From the NCBI RefSeq assembly GCF_036488675.1, contig NZ_CP133148.1:4089001-4153000 (forward strand): a stretch of 64,000 nucleotides of DNA, given 5' to 3'. This stretch comes from Sinorhizobium chiapasense. GTDB taxonomy: Bacteria > Pseudomonadota > Alphaproteobacteria > Rhizobiales > Rhizobiaceae. The notes below the pieces were generated by a model. The model was not told where the DNA came from and did no database searches. It saw nothing but the letters and a program-made list of their open reading frames with translations. Position numbers and translations under genes: made by a program. Within the stretch, counting starts at the first letter, position 1; each line of letters opens with the position of its first letter. Positions 8,603-19,333 of the stretch are shown in pieces.

Positions 8603-9606
8603 TGGATGTGACGCTCGCTTTCCCGCTGCTCGTGGGGCTCATCGCCGTCGCCCTGTTCTTCGATTTCCTCAACGGATTGCACGACGCGGCCAACTCGATC
8701 GCGACCATTGTCTCGACCCGCGTCTTGAGGCCGCAGTATGCGGTCCTGTGGGCGGCCTTCTTCAACTTCATCGCCTTCCTGTTCTTCGGGCTGCACGTGG
8801 CTGAGACGCTCGGGACCGGCATCATCGACCCGGGTATCGTCACGCCGCAGGTGATCTTTGCGGCGTTGACGGGTGCGATCGTCTGGAACATCGTCACCTG
8901 GCTGTTCGGGATTCCTTCGAGTTCCTCCCATGCGCTCGTCGGCGGCCTGGTTGGCGCGGGCCTCGCCAGGACCGGCTTCAGCGCGATCGTCTGGCACGGT
9001 CTCCTGAAGACGGCCGGGGCGATCGTCATGTCGCCTGCCATCGGCTTTTTTCTGGCGCTATTCCTCGTGCTGATCGTGTCCTGGCTCTTTGTTCGCCAGA
9101 CGCCGTTTGCGGTCGACAGTACGTTCCGGGTTCTGCAGTTCGTTTCCGCCTCGTTCTATTCGCTTGGGCACGGCGGCAACGACGCACAGAAGACCATGGG
9201 CATTATCGCCGTGCTGCTCTTTTCCCAAGGCTATCTCGGGTCGGAATTCTACGTGCCCTTCTGGGTGGTGATCACCTGCCAGGCGGCGATCGCGCTTGGC
9301 ACGCTGTTCGGCGGCTGGAGGATCGTCCACACCATGGGATCGAAGATCACCAAACTCAACCCGATGCAGGGTTTCTGCGCCGAAACGGGCGGCGCCATCA
9401 CCCTGTTCGGTGCCACCTGGCTCGGCATTCCGGTCTCGACCACCCACACGATCACCGGTGCCATCGTCGGCGTCGGATCGGCACGGCGCGTCTCGGCCGT
9501 GCGCTGGGGGCTGGCCGGCAACATCGTTATTGCCTGGGTGATCACCATGCCGGCGGCTGCCGTGATCGCCGCCCTTTCCTACTTCGCTGCCGGCTTGTTT
9601 GGCTGA
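8602..9606 (+). CDS. pit: Low-affinity inorganic phosphate transporter Pit
   Basis: 334 residues with about 9-10 hydrophobic segments. Two duplicated PHO4-family signatures are visible: FLNGLHDAANSIATIVSTRV near the N-terminus and SLGHGGNDAQKTMGIIAVLL in the middle, plus FGIPSSSSHALVGGLVGAG and LGIPVSTTHTITGAIVGVG. Symports inorganic phosphate with protons across the inner membrane. Start overlaps the orfA stop by one base. A dispersed repeat and a strong hairpin (9746-9788) follow the stop. Confidence 0.95.
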   Translation: MDVTLAFPLLVGLIAVALFFDFLNGLHDAANSIATIVSTRVLRPQYAVLWAAFFNFIAFLFFGLHVAETLGTGIIDPGIVTPQVIFAALTGAIVWNIVTWLFGIPSSSSHALVGGLVGAGLARTGFSAIVWHGLLKTAGAIVMSPAIGFFLALFLVLIVSWLFVRQTPFAVDSTFRVLQFVSASFYSLGHGGNDAQKTMGIIAVLLFSQGYLGSEFYVPFWVVITCQAAIALGTLFGGWRIVHTMGSKITKLNPMQGFCAETGGAITLFGATWLGIPVSTTHTITGAIVGVGSARRVSAVRWGLAGNIVIAWVITMPAAAVIAALSYFAAGLFG

Positions 9607-9616
9607 TCGATTCTGG

Positions 9617-9723
9617 TGCATGTCTTTGTCCTTAAATCGACCTCGATTTAAGGACAAAGACATGCAGCAATTCAAAGTGCTACAGCGACCTGTGCGCATC
9701 CGATAAGACGCACGGGGCTGTAG
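9617..9723 (+). repeat. Two-hairpin dispersed repeat, copy 1
   Basis: First module 9617-9666 is a perfect palindrome with 24-bp arms (TGCATGTCTTTGTCCTTAAA... and its complement) around a 2-bp centre. Second module 9680-9723 is a hairpin with outer stem CTACAGC/GCTGTAG and an inner GTGCG/CGCAC stem. Five more copies occur at 16300, 19228, 50754, 54112 (inverted) and 54607. Located downstream of pit. Confidence 0.9.
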
Positions 9724-9745
9724 GGATAGCGCCGGTTCAAAAGAG

Positions 9746-9788
9746 TTGGGGCGTTTCACTGTTTCAACGAAACGGTGAAGCGCCCCAA
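9746..9788. terminator. Hairpin between convergent pit and dnaJ
   Basis: TTGGGGCG..CACTGTTTC pairs with GAAACGGTGAAGCGCCCCAA: an 18-20 bp stem with two wobble pairs and a 3-base loop. It lies between the 3' ends of pit and dnaJ and could end both transcripts. No clear T-run, so it may instead be another repeat hairpin; compare 54070-54111, which has the same GCTGTTTCAATGAAAC core. Confidence 0.5.
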
Positions 9789-9844
9789 GAGTCTTTCGGT
9801 CGTGGACGGCGGTGCCTTGAAATTCCGCCGCTTTCGAACCGGTA

Positions 9845-10987
9845 TCAGTCGCTGAGCGTGTCGAAGAAATCCTTCATCCGGGCGAAGAAGCCCGTCGACT
9901 CCGGATTGTTCTCCTTGGACGAGATCTGCTCGAACTCCTGCAGCAGCTCGCGCTGACGCTTGGTCAGCTTCTGCGGCGTCTCGATCTGGATCTGGATGTA
10001 GAGATCGCCGCTCTGGGTGGAGCGCAGCACCGGCATGCCCTTGCCCTTGAGGCGGAACTGCTTGCCGGCCTGCGTGCCCTCCGGCACGGTGACGCGGGAC
10101 TTGGTACCGTCGAGCGTCGCCACGTCGAATTTGCCGCCGAGCGCCGCCGTCGTCATCGAGATCGGCACGCTGCAATAGAGGTCGGCACCGTCGCGCTGGT
10201 AGAATTCGTGCGGTTTGACGGAGAGGAAAATGTAGAGGTCGCCCGCCGGACCGCCGCGAAGGCCTGCCTCGCCTTCGCCGGAGAGGCGAATGCGCGTCCC
10301 GTCCTCGATGCCGGCCGGAATGTTGACCGAAAGCGTACGCTCCTCCATGACCCGGCCCTGGCCGTGGCATTTGATGCAGGGATCGGTGATCGTCTGGCCG
10401 CGGCCGCCGCAGGTCGGGCAGGTGCGCTCGATCGAGAAGAAGCCCTGCGCCGCGCGCACGCGGCCGGAGCCCTGACAGGTCGCGCAGGTCTTCGGGCTCG
10501 TGCCGGGCTTGGCGCCGCTGCCGCTGCAGACGTCGCAGGTGATCGATGTCGGCACGCGGATCTGCGCCGTCTTGCCGGAATAGGCCTCTTCGAGCGTGAT
10601 TTCCATGTTGTAGCGAAGATCGGCGCCGCGCTCGCGTCCGCCTGAGGAGCGCCGCTGGCGCCCGCCGCCCATCATCTCGCCGAAGATGTCCTCGAAGATG
10701 TCGGAGAATCCGCCGGCGCCACCGCCCGCAAAGCCGTTGCCGAAGCCGCCGCCTATGCCGCCCTGCTCGAATGCAGCGTGACCGTAGCGGTCGTAGGCCG
10801 CGCGCTTCTGCGGGTCCTTCAGCGTCTCATAGGCTTCGTTGATCTCTTTGAAAGATTTTTCCGCTTCCGCGTCGCCCGGGTTCTTGTCCGGATGATATTT
10901 CATCGCCAGTTTGCGGAAGGCGCTTTTCAGCTCCTTCTCATCCGCACCTCTTGCAACGCCGAGCGTTTCGTAAAGATCACGTTTCAT
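9845..10987 (-). CDS. dnaJ: Chaperone DnaJ (Hsp40)
   Basis: 380 residues. J domain at residues 1-70 with the HPD tripeptide (KYHPDKNPG), a Gly/Phe-rich linker to about residue 105, then four zinc-finger repeats [24 protein letters not shown] and CIKCHGQG, and C-terminal substrate-binding domains. It stimulates the DnaK ATPase and delivers unfolded clients. It lies downstream of dnaK on the same strand, but a strong terminator (11198-11223) separates them, so dnaJ expression must come from read-through or its own promoter in the 260-bp gap. Confidence 0.98.
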   Translation of the reverse strand: MKRDLYETLGVARGADEKELKSAFRKLAMKYHPDKNPGDAEAEKSFKEINEAYETLKDPQKRAAYDRYGHAAFEQGGIGGGFGNGFAGGGAGGFSDIFEDIFGEMMGGGRQRRSSGGRERGADLRYNMEITLEEAYSGKTAQIRVPTSITCDVCSGSGAKPGTSPKTCATCQGSGRVRAAQGFFSIERTCPTCGGRGQTITDPCIKCHGQGRVMEERTLSVNIPAGIEDGTRIRLSGEGEAGLRGGPAGDLYIFLSVKPHEFYQRDGADLYCSVPISMTTAALGGKFDVATLDGTKSRVTVPEGTQAGKQFRLKGKGMPVLRSTQSGDLYIQIQIETPQKLTKRQRELLQEFEQISSKENNPESTGFFARMKDFFDTLSD

Positions 10988-11197
10988 GCTTCAAAGATTG
11001 TCCCATTGACAAGGCGTGCCAGCGCGGGGATCGGCGGCTGCCTGATTATCTTGCCACAGGATTTAGTAAACCTTGAAGCGCGATACCATAGCCAACTCGG
11101 GGTACAGGCGGTTTTTTGTCGAAAAATGGCGCTCGCGCGGCCTGTTGCGCCGTCACCGGCATCCGATCGTCCGCGCCAAGGTGGCCGTGCGGGCATG

Positions 11198-11223
11198 AAA
11201 AAGCCCGGGATCGCTCCCGGGCT
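11198..11223 (-). terminator. Rho-independent terminator of dnaK
   Basis: On the minus strand AGCCCGGGA-GCGA-TCCCGGGCT is followed by TTTTT, a 9-bp GC-rich stem with a 4-base loop. It begins about 27 bp after the dnaK stop codon. Confidence 0.88.
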
Positions 11224-11249
11224 CCTTTGATGCAACGATCGAAAGAGGC

Positions 11250-13172
<1,923 letters not shown>

Positions 13173-13283
13173 GTCGTTCTCTCCTTGCAGCGGACTGTCG
13201 GAACCCGGTCAGGCATTCGTGGGACAGCCCCTAACGGGATGGTCGTTGGATTTCATTGCAGCCGAGGCTGCGTCGATGCGGCG

Positions 13284-13313
13284 TATATAAGGACCGGCGT
13301 TTCGGACTGCAAG
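13284..13313 (-). promoter_or_regulatory. Candidate heat-shock (RpoH-type) promoter of dnaK
   Basis: Minus-strand CTTGCA at 13313-13308 is followed by about 15-17 bp and CCTTATATA (13292-13284). This resembles the alphaproteobacterial RpoH pattern (CTTG -35, C-rich then TATA-like -10). It lies about 110 bp upstream of the dnaK ATG. Position and gene support it; no transcript data. Confidence 0.5.
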
Positions 13314-13434
13314 GCATTCTGCGGGGGGATCAGGGGCAAAAGCAAGCGCTCTTGATGCCGGGATGAAGCGATATCGGCACGGCACCCTGGCGCCGTCAGC
13401 GATTCCTGTCGAAAGAAGTAGCCAGCGCGGCGGC

Positions 13435-15666
13435 TCAACCACCGGTCAACAGCTCGAAAAGCGTCGTCCGGCGGGTCGCGCCGGTCGTCTCGCCGACACC
13501 CGCGGGCGGGATCGGCCCGGCACTCTCGTCGTTGGCGGGCCGCACCTGCTCGATGGCGGCGGTACCGTCGACGCTTGCCGGCGGTTCGGGAAACTGATCG
13601 GGATTGGCGGTTGCGAAACCGTCCGGGAGACCACCGGAACCGGCGACCGCGCCGCCCTGGTCGAAGACAGGCTGCACGCCGGTCGTCCCGAACAGCGGCG
13701 ATGGCGACAGGCCCTCGTGGGCGGCGGTCATGAACTCGTGCCAGGCCTTGGCGGGCAGCCCGCCACCGGTGACCTTCTTCATCGACTTGCCGTCGTCATT
13801 GCCGAACCAGACGCCGGTCGTCAGGTTCGACGTGTAGCCGACGAAAAGCGCGTCGCGGAAGGATTGCGTCGTGCCGGTCTTGCCGGCCGCCTCCCAACCC
13901 TTGATGCGGGCATTCTTGCCGGTGCCGTTGGTCAGCACGCGCACCATCATCTGGTTCATCTCGCTGACGATCGCCGGGTCGAGCACGCGCGGTGGGTTGT
14001 CGTAGGTGTTTTCGTAGAGCACCGTGCCGTCGGCGGTGGAGATACGGCGGATGACGTGCGGGGTCGCCTTGAAGCCGCCATTCATAAAGGGTGCGTAGGA
14101 GGAGGTGAGTTCGACAAGGCTCACTTCCGACGTCCCGAGCGCAATCGAGGCGTTCGCCTGCATCTCCGAATCGATCCCGAGCCGATGCGCGAGCTTGACC
14201 ACGTTCTGCGGACCGACCTCCATGACGAGCTCAGCCGCGATCGTGTTCAGCGAATTGGCAAGCGCATCGGCGAGCGTGACCTCGCCGCGGTATTTCTGGT
14301 CGTAGTTTTCCGGCGTCCAGTTGCCGATCCTGACCGGCGCGTCGTTTCGGACCGACATGGGCGTGCGGCCGATCTCGAGCGCGGCCGCATAGACGAAGGG
14401 CTTGAAGGCGGACCCCGGTTGCCGCTTGGCTTTGGAGGCGCGGTCGAACTGGCTTTCGGCATAGTCGCGGCCTCCGACCAATGCCCTGATGGCGCCGGTT
14501 CCGTCGATCGACACGAGGGCGGCTTGCGAGGCGTTGAGCTTCCCGCCCTCCGCTTCGAGTGTCGCGGAAATGGCCTCCTCGGCCTTCTTCTCGAGCGCCA
14601 GATCGATCGTCGTGTCGATCACCAGGTCCTGGCTGATTTCACCGATCATGTCGGGAAGCTGGTCCATGACCATGTCGGCGACATAGTGCTCGGCGCCCGA
14701 CCAGAAGCTCTTGGCCTTGGTCGGGGTCTGCGACATGGCCGTCTTGATCTCGGCGTCGGTGATGAAGCCTTCCTCGCGCATGGCGCCGAGCACCACCTGC
14801 GCGCGCTCCTCGGCGGCTTCAGGGTCGCGCGCCGGCGAAAGGCGAGAAGGCGCCTTGAGCAACCCGGCGAGAACGGCCGCCTCGCCGAGATTGACGTCGC
14901 GCGCCGATTTGTTGAAGTAGCGCCGCGATGCCGCCTCGACGCCATAGGCGTTGGAACCGAAGAACACGCGATTGAGATACATCGCGAGAATCTGGTCCTT
15001 GGAGTATTTCTGCTCGAGCCAGAAGGCGAGCAGCACCTCTTGCACCTTGCGCTCCAGCGTGCGCTCGGGCGAGAGGAACAGGTTCTTGGCGAGTTGCTGC
15101 GTCAATGTCGAGCCGCCCTGAACCATGCGGCCGGTCGTCAGATTGGTCAGCATGGCGCGGGCAAGCCCGAGCGGATCGACGCCGAAATGCGAATAGAACC
15201 GCCGATCCTCGATGGCGATCACCGCTTGCGGGATATATGGCGACATATTTTCGAGCGACAGCGCCTCGCCGCCTGTCGCGCCGCGATTGGCGATGATGTC
15301 GCCGCTGACCGAAAGGATCTTCACGTTCGGCGGCCGGTCGGGGATCGACCAGCTGGTCGCGCTTGGCATCCGCGCGCCGTAATAGAGCACCAGGCCGCCG
15401 ACGCCGATCGCACCCCATATGCCAAGCACGACGCACCAGTAGGCAAGCCTGCGGACAAGGCCGAAAAAGCTGCCGCCGCCGCTGGAGCCGCGTCGGCCAC
15501 CGCGCTTGCCGCCTGTCTTTTTCTTGCCGGCTCCGGACTTGCCGCGGGTGGGCCGTCGGGCGCCTCCGCTCACGCGATCGCTCGCCTCGACCCGCCAATC
15601 ACCGTCATCGCTGTCGCCCGCGAAGGAAGGTTCGATCCGTTGTCCTGATTTGCCGCGTGCTGCCAT
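13435..15666 (-). CDS. Class A penicillin-binding protein (PBP1A family)
   Basis: 743 residues. A basic Gly/Lys/Arg-rich cytoplasmic tail (residues 1-65) precedes one membrane segment (about 70-95). The GT51 transglycosylase domain carries AIEDRRFYSHFGVD with the catalytic glutamate, then GGSTLTQQLAKNL. The transpeptidase domain has the S-x-x-K motif in QPGSAFKPFVYAAAL, S-x-N in ANSLNTIAAE and KTGTTQSFRD. It polymerises and crosslinks peptidoglycan. The tail after the transpeptidase is Pro/Gly/Ala-rich, ending FELLTGG. Transcribed toward dnaK. Confidence 0.95.
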   Translation of the reverse strand: MAARGKSGQRIEPSFAGDSDDGDWRVEASDRVSGGARRPTRGKSGAGKKKTGGKRGGRRGSSGGGSFFGLVRRLAYWCVVLGIWGAIGVGGLVLYYGARMPSATSWSIPDRPPNVKILSVSGDIIANRGATGGEALSLENMSPYIPQAVIAIEDRRFYSHFGVDPLGLARAMLTNLTTGRMVQGGSTLTQQLAKNLFLSPERTLERKVQEVLLAFWLEQKYSKDQILAMYLNRVFFGSNAYGVEAASRRYFNKSARDVNLGEAAVLAGLLKAPSRLSPARDPEAAEERAQVVLGAMREEGFITDAEIKTAMSQTPTKAKSFWSGAEHYVADMVMDQLPDMIGEISQDLVIDTTIDLALEKKAEEAISATLEAEGGKLNASQAALVSIDGTGAIRALVGGRDYAESQFDRASKAKRQPGSAFKPFVYAAALEIGRTPMSVRNDAPVRIGNWTPENYDQKYRGEVTLADALANSLNTIAAELVMEVGPQNVVKLAHRLGIDSEMQANASIALGTSEVSLVELTSSYAPFMNGGFKATPHVIRRISTADGTVLYENTYDNPPRVLDPAIVSEMNQMMVRVLTNGTGKNARIKGWEAAGKTGTTQSFRDALFVGYTSNLTTGVWFGNDDGKSMKKVTGGGLPAKAWHEFMTAAHEGLSPSPLFGTTGVQPVFDQGGAVAGSGGLPDGFATANPDQFPEPPASVDGTAAIEQVRPANDESAGPIPPAGVGETTGATRRTTLFELLTGG

Positions 15667-16110
15667 GCCGGAAGGATGCGTCCCCTTGAAGTCCGACCTT
15701 CATCGCTCGAAAGCGATTCCCGGCGGCGCAATTCCTGTCGTGCGCTCGAGCTCACCCAGGTGCACGTGCCGATGCGGTGGACTCTAATTGCGGCAATTTA
15801 AGGGGGAGTTAAGAGCTGCCTCGTGAAAAAGATAGAGTGTTCAAAAACTTGCGCCCGACCGGCTGCCCGGCGCTTTCCCCCCGTCGGGGGCTGGCGCGCT
15901 CTTCCGCCCGTCTTTGCGCTTGCGCCTGCGGCCCTATCGCGAGGCGAGGAGTGACCGCCGCAATTGAGACTACTGCACCTTGGGAAGGGGCAAAGGCCAT
16001 TTCGCCGCATCAGGCGAGTTTGGTCACGGAAATGTAGAGACGGGTACAGGCAGCGTGCCGCATTGCACTCAGCGCAATGCTGCAATGCAACATTGTCCCT
16101 ATTAAATCAG
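15667..16110. other. Gene-free stretch upstream of the PBP gene
   Basis: No convincing reading frame. It should hold the PBP promoter (minus strand) and the promoter of the sRNA at about 16125 (plus strand). A C/G-rich hairpin TTTCCCCCCGTCGGGGGCTGG-like segment is near 15880. Short frames here lack protein-like composition. Confidence 0.4.
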
Positions 16111-16124
16111 GGGGAATGACTTAT

Positions 16125-16249
16125 TCTCTCTCTTGTCGAAGCGCTGTACCTCCTCCCACAGCGCCAGACGCCGATCGGTCCACTCCTCCTCCCAGGACCG
16201 ATCTAGTTCAGAGACCCCGAGCCACCTCCTCCCGGCTCGGGGTCTTTTT
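16125..16249 (+). ncRNA. alpha-r14 family small RNA (NfeR1/Smr14C-like) with three anti-Shine-Dalgarno loops
   Basis: Three successive perfect hairpins each display CCTCCTCCC in the loop: stem GCGCTGT/ACAGCGC (16141-16164), stem GATCGGTCC/GGACCGATC (16173-16203) and stem GACCCCGAGCC/GGCTCGGGGTC (16213-16244). The last is followed by TTTTT and acts as the terminator. Triple CCUCCUCCC loops are the hallmark of the alpha-r14 family, in which the motif pairs with ribosome-binding sites of transporter and other mRNAs. The 3' end is firm; the 5' end near 16125 is estimated from family length (about 115-125 nt). Which paralogue this is cannot be told here. Confidence 0.87.
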
Positions 16250-16299
16250 GTCTCAGCTGACTGCGGCCGAAAAAACCGTGGCTCCAGGCCCGGCGCTAC

Positions 16300-16402
16300 T
16301 GCACGTTTCCTTAAATCGTAACCGATTTAAGGATAAAAACATGCAGCAATTCAAAGTGCTACAGCGTCCTTTGCGCGTCTGATAAGACGCGCGGCGCTGT
16401 AG
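16300..16402 (+). repeat. Two-hairpin dispersed repeat, copy 2
   Basis: Palindrome TGCACGTTTCCTTAAATCG / CGATTTAAGGATAAAAACATG at 16300-16345, then stem CTACAGCG (16359-16366) with CGCTGTAG (16395-16402) enclosing GCGCGTC/GACGCGC. Contains the mini-frame MQQFKVLQRPLRV starting at 16341. It ends 16 bp before the EamA start. Confidence 0.9.
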
Positions 16403-16418
16403 GAATATCAGGCTCCTC

Positions 16419-17309
16419 ATGAAATCCAGGGCAAACGGCTACGTCTTCGCGCTTCTTGCGATTGTCATCTTCGCGATCCAGGACGGCATCTCCAAACATC
16501 TTGGCGCCATCTATCCGCCGGTCTTCGTGTCGATGATCCGCTATTGGGCCTTTGCCGCCTTTGCCACGGTGTTGGCGGCGCGGGCGCCGGGCGGGCTCAA
16601 GGCGACGATCGTAACGAAGAAGCCGGCGCTGCAGCTGCTGCGCGGCGTGCTGCTGCCGGCGCAGATCGTGGTCGTCATCACCGCCTTCACGATCGTCGGC
16701 CTGGCGCATTCGCAGGCGATCCTGGCGGCCACGCCGCTCTTCGTTGCGCTCCTGTCCATGCCGCTCCTTGGCGAGCGGGTCGGCTGGCGGCGCTGGGCGG
16801 CGATTTCGGCGGGTCTCGTCGGCGTGCTCCTGATCCTGAAGCCTGAGCAGGGGACCTTCGACACGAGCTTTCTACTGCCGCTGTCGGCAGCAGTGATGTT
16901 TTCCATCTACATTATCGCAACGCGCCTGGTCAGCCGTGGCGGCGATTCGGCGATGACCAGCTTCTTCTACACCGGCAGCGTCGGCGCAGTTGCAATCAGC
17001 CTGGTCGGACCGTTCTTCTGGACTGCGCTGTCGCCGACCGATTGGGGCTGGATGCTGCTGCTCTGCATCACCGGAACCTCCAGCCACTATTTCCTGATCC
17101 GCGCCTATGACATGCTCGATGCCGTCGCCGTCCAGCCGCTCACCTACCTGCAACTCGTCTTCGCTTCGATCATGGGCGTCACCATCTTCGGCGAGACGTT
17201 GACGGCAAACATGGTTCTAGGCTCCATCCTCGTGGTCGCGGCCGGCATTTTCACGGTCTGGCGTGAGCATGTCGTGGCGAGGCGCAAGGCCGGACTGCCG
17301 CCGAAGTGA
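16419..17309 (+). CDS. EamA/DMT-superfamily transporter
   Basis: 296 residues with ten hydrophobic segments in two EamA repeats (about residues 8-140 and 150-285); the second begins near AVMFSIYIIATRLVSR. Drug/metabolite transporter family members of this size export or import small metabolites; the substrate cannot be read. ATG 16419 lies just after repeat copy 2. A short gap separates it from the next exported protein gene on the same strand. Confidence 0.88.
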   Translation: MKSRANGYVFALLAIVIFAIQDGISKHLGAIYPPVFVSMIRYWAFAAFATVLAARAPGGLKATIVTKKPALQLLRGVLLPAQIVVVITAFTIVGLAHSQAILAATPLFVALLSMPLLGERVGWRRWAAISAGLVGVLLILKPEQGTFDTSFLLPLSAAVMFSIYIIATRLVSRGGDSAMTSFFYTGSVGAVAISLVGPFFWTALSPTDWGWMLLLCITGTSSHYFLIRAYDMLDAVAVQPLTYLQLVFASIMGVTIFGETLTANMVLGSILVVAAGIFTVWREHVVARRKAGLPPK

Positions 17310-17415
17310 TCTCGCATCGGCTTCCGCACTCGACCATCGCGGGCAGCGAAACCTGTCTTGCCTTCTGGCTGCCACTTGCCGGGTCTTGAATAGGCGTCCG
17401 GTCAAGGAGAAGGCG

Positions 17416-17907
17416 ATGAAGGTTTGTTTGACGGCAGCGGTTGCATTTGCGGCCGTTGCGCTGGTGAAGGCCGAAGCCCCGGCCGAGGAGACGCTCCCCT
17501 ACTTCGACGATCGCTCCGACGGCGCTGCGCTCGTGCGTTCGCTCTACAATGCCATCAACCGCAAGGAATATGCTCGCGCCTATGGCTATTTCGCCGAGAC
17601 GCAGCCGGTCGGCGGTTTCGCGGATTTCTCGCGCGGCTATGCGAATACAGTTTCGGTCGAGGTCAGGATTGGAAAGGTGACGACCGAGGGCGCAGCCGGC
17701 AGCGTCTATGCCGCCATTCCCGTTGCCGTGAAATCCATCGAGCAGCCTCAAAAAATTCGCTTGTTTGCCGGCTGCTACGTCGCCCGCATCATCAGTCCGA
17801 CGCTGCAGGCGCCGCCCTTCACGCCCTATCAGATCGAGGCCGCCCGGCTCAAGGAGGTAGAAGGGCCGATCGAGCAGGCGATACCCGCCGTTTGCGAGGT
17901 GCCCTGA
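17416..17907 (+). CDS. Conserved exported protein of unknown function
   Basis: 163 residues from ATG 17416, preceded by AAGGAGAAGG; an upstream extension to 17263 overlaps nothing protein-like. The N-terminus MKVCLTAAVAFAAVALVKAEA is a signal peptide. The mature part has ALVRSLYNAINRKEYARAYGYF, reminiscent of NTF2-like/Tol-associated small folds, and two cysteines (GCYVARI and PAVCEVP) that could form a disulfide. I do not recognise a named family. Likely periplasmic. Confidence 0.78.
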   Translation: MKVCLTAAVAFAAVALVKAEAPAEETLPYFDDRSDGAALVRSLYNAINRKEYARAYGYFAETQPVGGFADFSRGYANTVSVEVRIGKVTTEGAAGSVYAAIPVAVKSIEQPQKIRLFAGCYVARIISPTLQAPPFTPYQIEAARLKEVEGPIEQAIPAVCEVP

Positions 17908-17959
17908 CGGGCGCGCTACAGCACGCAAGGTCGATCACAGAAGAAGAAATTGCGGTTGG

Positions 17960-18910
17960 CTACGGAATGCCGCTGTCTCGCTGCGCCAGGAAGCGCGAGC
18001 GCTCGTAGATCAGGATGACGATGAGCGCCATGACGAACGGCACGACGAGATAGAGCAGCCGGAAGATCGCGAGTGCGGCGAGTACGTCAGCTGGATCCAT
18101 CTCCGGCAGCGCCGCAATGAAAACGAGCTCGAGCACACCGAGGCCGCCGGGCGCGTGCGACAGGAGTGCTGCCGAGAAGGACGCGACGAAGATGCCGAGA
18201 ATGACGATGTAGCCGGGATTACCGACCTCAGGCAGGGCGAAATAGATGATGCCGGCCGCGCCGAGGAGTTCGACGGGAGCAATCACCAGCTGCCTGAGGA
18301 CGATCCACGGCCTTGGATAGTGCAACTGGAACCAGCGCGTGCGAACCGGCCGAAGGCCGATCAGGCTGCCGAGCACGTAAAGACCGATGAGTGCGAGGAT
18401 GATGACACCGGTGGTCAGTGACATCTCGATCGGCAGGAATTCGGCAAAGCGCTCGATGATGTCGGGCTTCACCAATAGAACGATTGCGGACAATGTCAGC
18501 GTGCCGAGCGTGAAGGTGAAGGAGCAGAAGGCGACGAGGACGCCGACCTCGCCGGCGGTCAGACCTTTCGACCGGTAGGCGCGGTAGCGCACCACGGCCC
18601 CTGAAAACACCGACGCGCCGAGATTGTGCGAGAGCGCATAGGTCGTGAACGAGCAGACCGTGATGAACCAGATGGAGATGCCGTGGTGGCCGAGATGGTC
18701 GAGCGCGAGCTTGTCATAGGCGGCAAGCGCCGCATAGGCGAGGAGGGTCGCTCCGATGGCAAGCAGCCAGCTTCCGAGCGAGGTCGCCTGGAAACTGGCG
18801 ATGAAGTCATCGACCGAAAGGCCTCGCAGTTCGTGGTAGAGCGCATTCACCGAGAACAGGATCGCCGCTAGCCCGACGGCGGGCCAAAGATAGGCTTTCA
18901 ACCTTGTCAT
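17960..18910 (-). CDS. YbhN/UPF0104-type integral membrane protein (LPG synthase TM-domain family)
   Basis: 316 residues with about eight membrane segments. The family pattern is visible: LSHNLGASVFSGAVVRYRAYRSKGL in the middle and LLSHAPGGLGVLELVFIAALP near the C-terminus. The domain is homologous to the flippase/synthase membrane part of MprF, but the soluble aminoacyl transferase domain is missing, so lysyl-phosphatidylglycerol synthesis is not implied. Function in rhizobia is unknown. Convergent with the exported-protein gene. Confidence 0.85.
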   Translation of the reverse strand: MTRLKAYLWPAVGLAAILFSVNALYHELRGLSVDDFIASFQATSLGSWLLAIGATLLAYAALAAYDKLALDHLGHHGISIWFITVCSFTTYALSHNLGASVFSGAVVRYRAYRSKGLTAGEVGVLVAFCSFTFTLGTLTLSAIVLLVKPDIIERFAEFLPIEMSLTTGVIILALIGLYVLGSLIGLRPVRTRWFQLHYPRPWIVLRQLVIAPVELLGAAGIIYFALPEVGNPGYIVILGIFVASFSAALLSHAPGGLGVLELVFIAALPEMDPADVLAALAIFRLLYLVVPFVMALIVILIYERSRFLAQRDSGIP

Positions 18911-19227
18911 GCCGGCGCCAGGGTGTTCCCGGGGGCGAGATTGGCAGGGGACCTTGGAGGACGGCGAAGAATGCCATCCCGTTTTCGCATTCCAAAGGGA
19001 CCGCGCCCGGAACGCGATGTCTCGGTCCTCGACCTAGCCAACAGCCCATTTCCCCATTCTGATCTTTTGTGAAAAGGGAAGCATCCCGCAGCCACGAGGT
19101 CAAGCAGCGATGACCGGATATCCGGACACTCATCCGCGATGACGCGAATAGGCGCCGAGGCCTTCGCGGACTTGAACGGCGCGGCCACAGCAAAACCGTG
19201 GCGGAAGGTCCACCACGGTTCGCGACC
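18911..19227. other. Gene-free stretch upstream of the YbhN-like gene
   Basis: About 320 bp without a supported gene; frames here are low-complexity and unsupported. The promoter of the 17960-18910 gene should lie in it. I see no clear operator or hairpin other than the repeat that begins at 19228. Confidence 0.4.
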
Positions 19228-19327
19228 GCATGTTTGCTTAATTCGTACCCGGTTCAAGGATAAACATGCAGCATTTGAGAGTGCTACAGCGCCCTTTGCG
19301 CGCCTGATCAGACGCGTGGCGCTGTAG
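19228..19327 (+). repeat. Two-hairpin dispersed repeat, copy 3 (degenerate)
   Basis: GCATGTTTGCTTAATTCGTA ... GGTTCAAGGATAAACATGC is an imperfect version of the first palindrome. The second hairpin is intact: CTACAGCG at 19284-19291 with CGCTGTAG ending 19327. The mini-frame reads MQHLRVLQRPLRA. It lies just past the 3' end of the M20 peptidase gene. Confidence 0.8.
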
Positions 19328-19333
19328 AGATCA

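Noticed and set aside
13363..15648. 761-codon frame antisense to the penicillin-binding protein gene
   Set aside because: The opposite strand has all catalytic motifs of a class A PBP; this is a GC-driven shadow.
15798..16085. 95-codon minus-strand frame upstream of the sRNA
   Set aside because: No ribosome-binding site, low-complexity Arg/Pro/Ala content and no recognisable conserved motif.
16341..16383. MQQFKVLQRPLRV as a real small gene
   Set aside because: The frame lies wholly inside a repeat whose bases are fixed by hairpin pairing, has no ribosome-binding site outside the palindrome, and loses its stop in copy 6. Kept only as an observation on the repeat.
18907..19257. 116-codon minus-strand frame
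   Set aside because: Crosses repeat copy 3 and lacks protein-like features.
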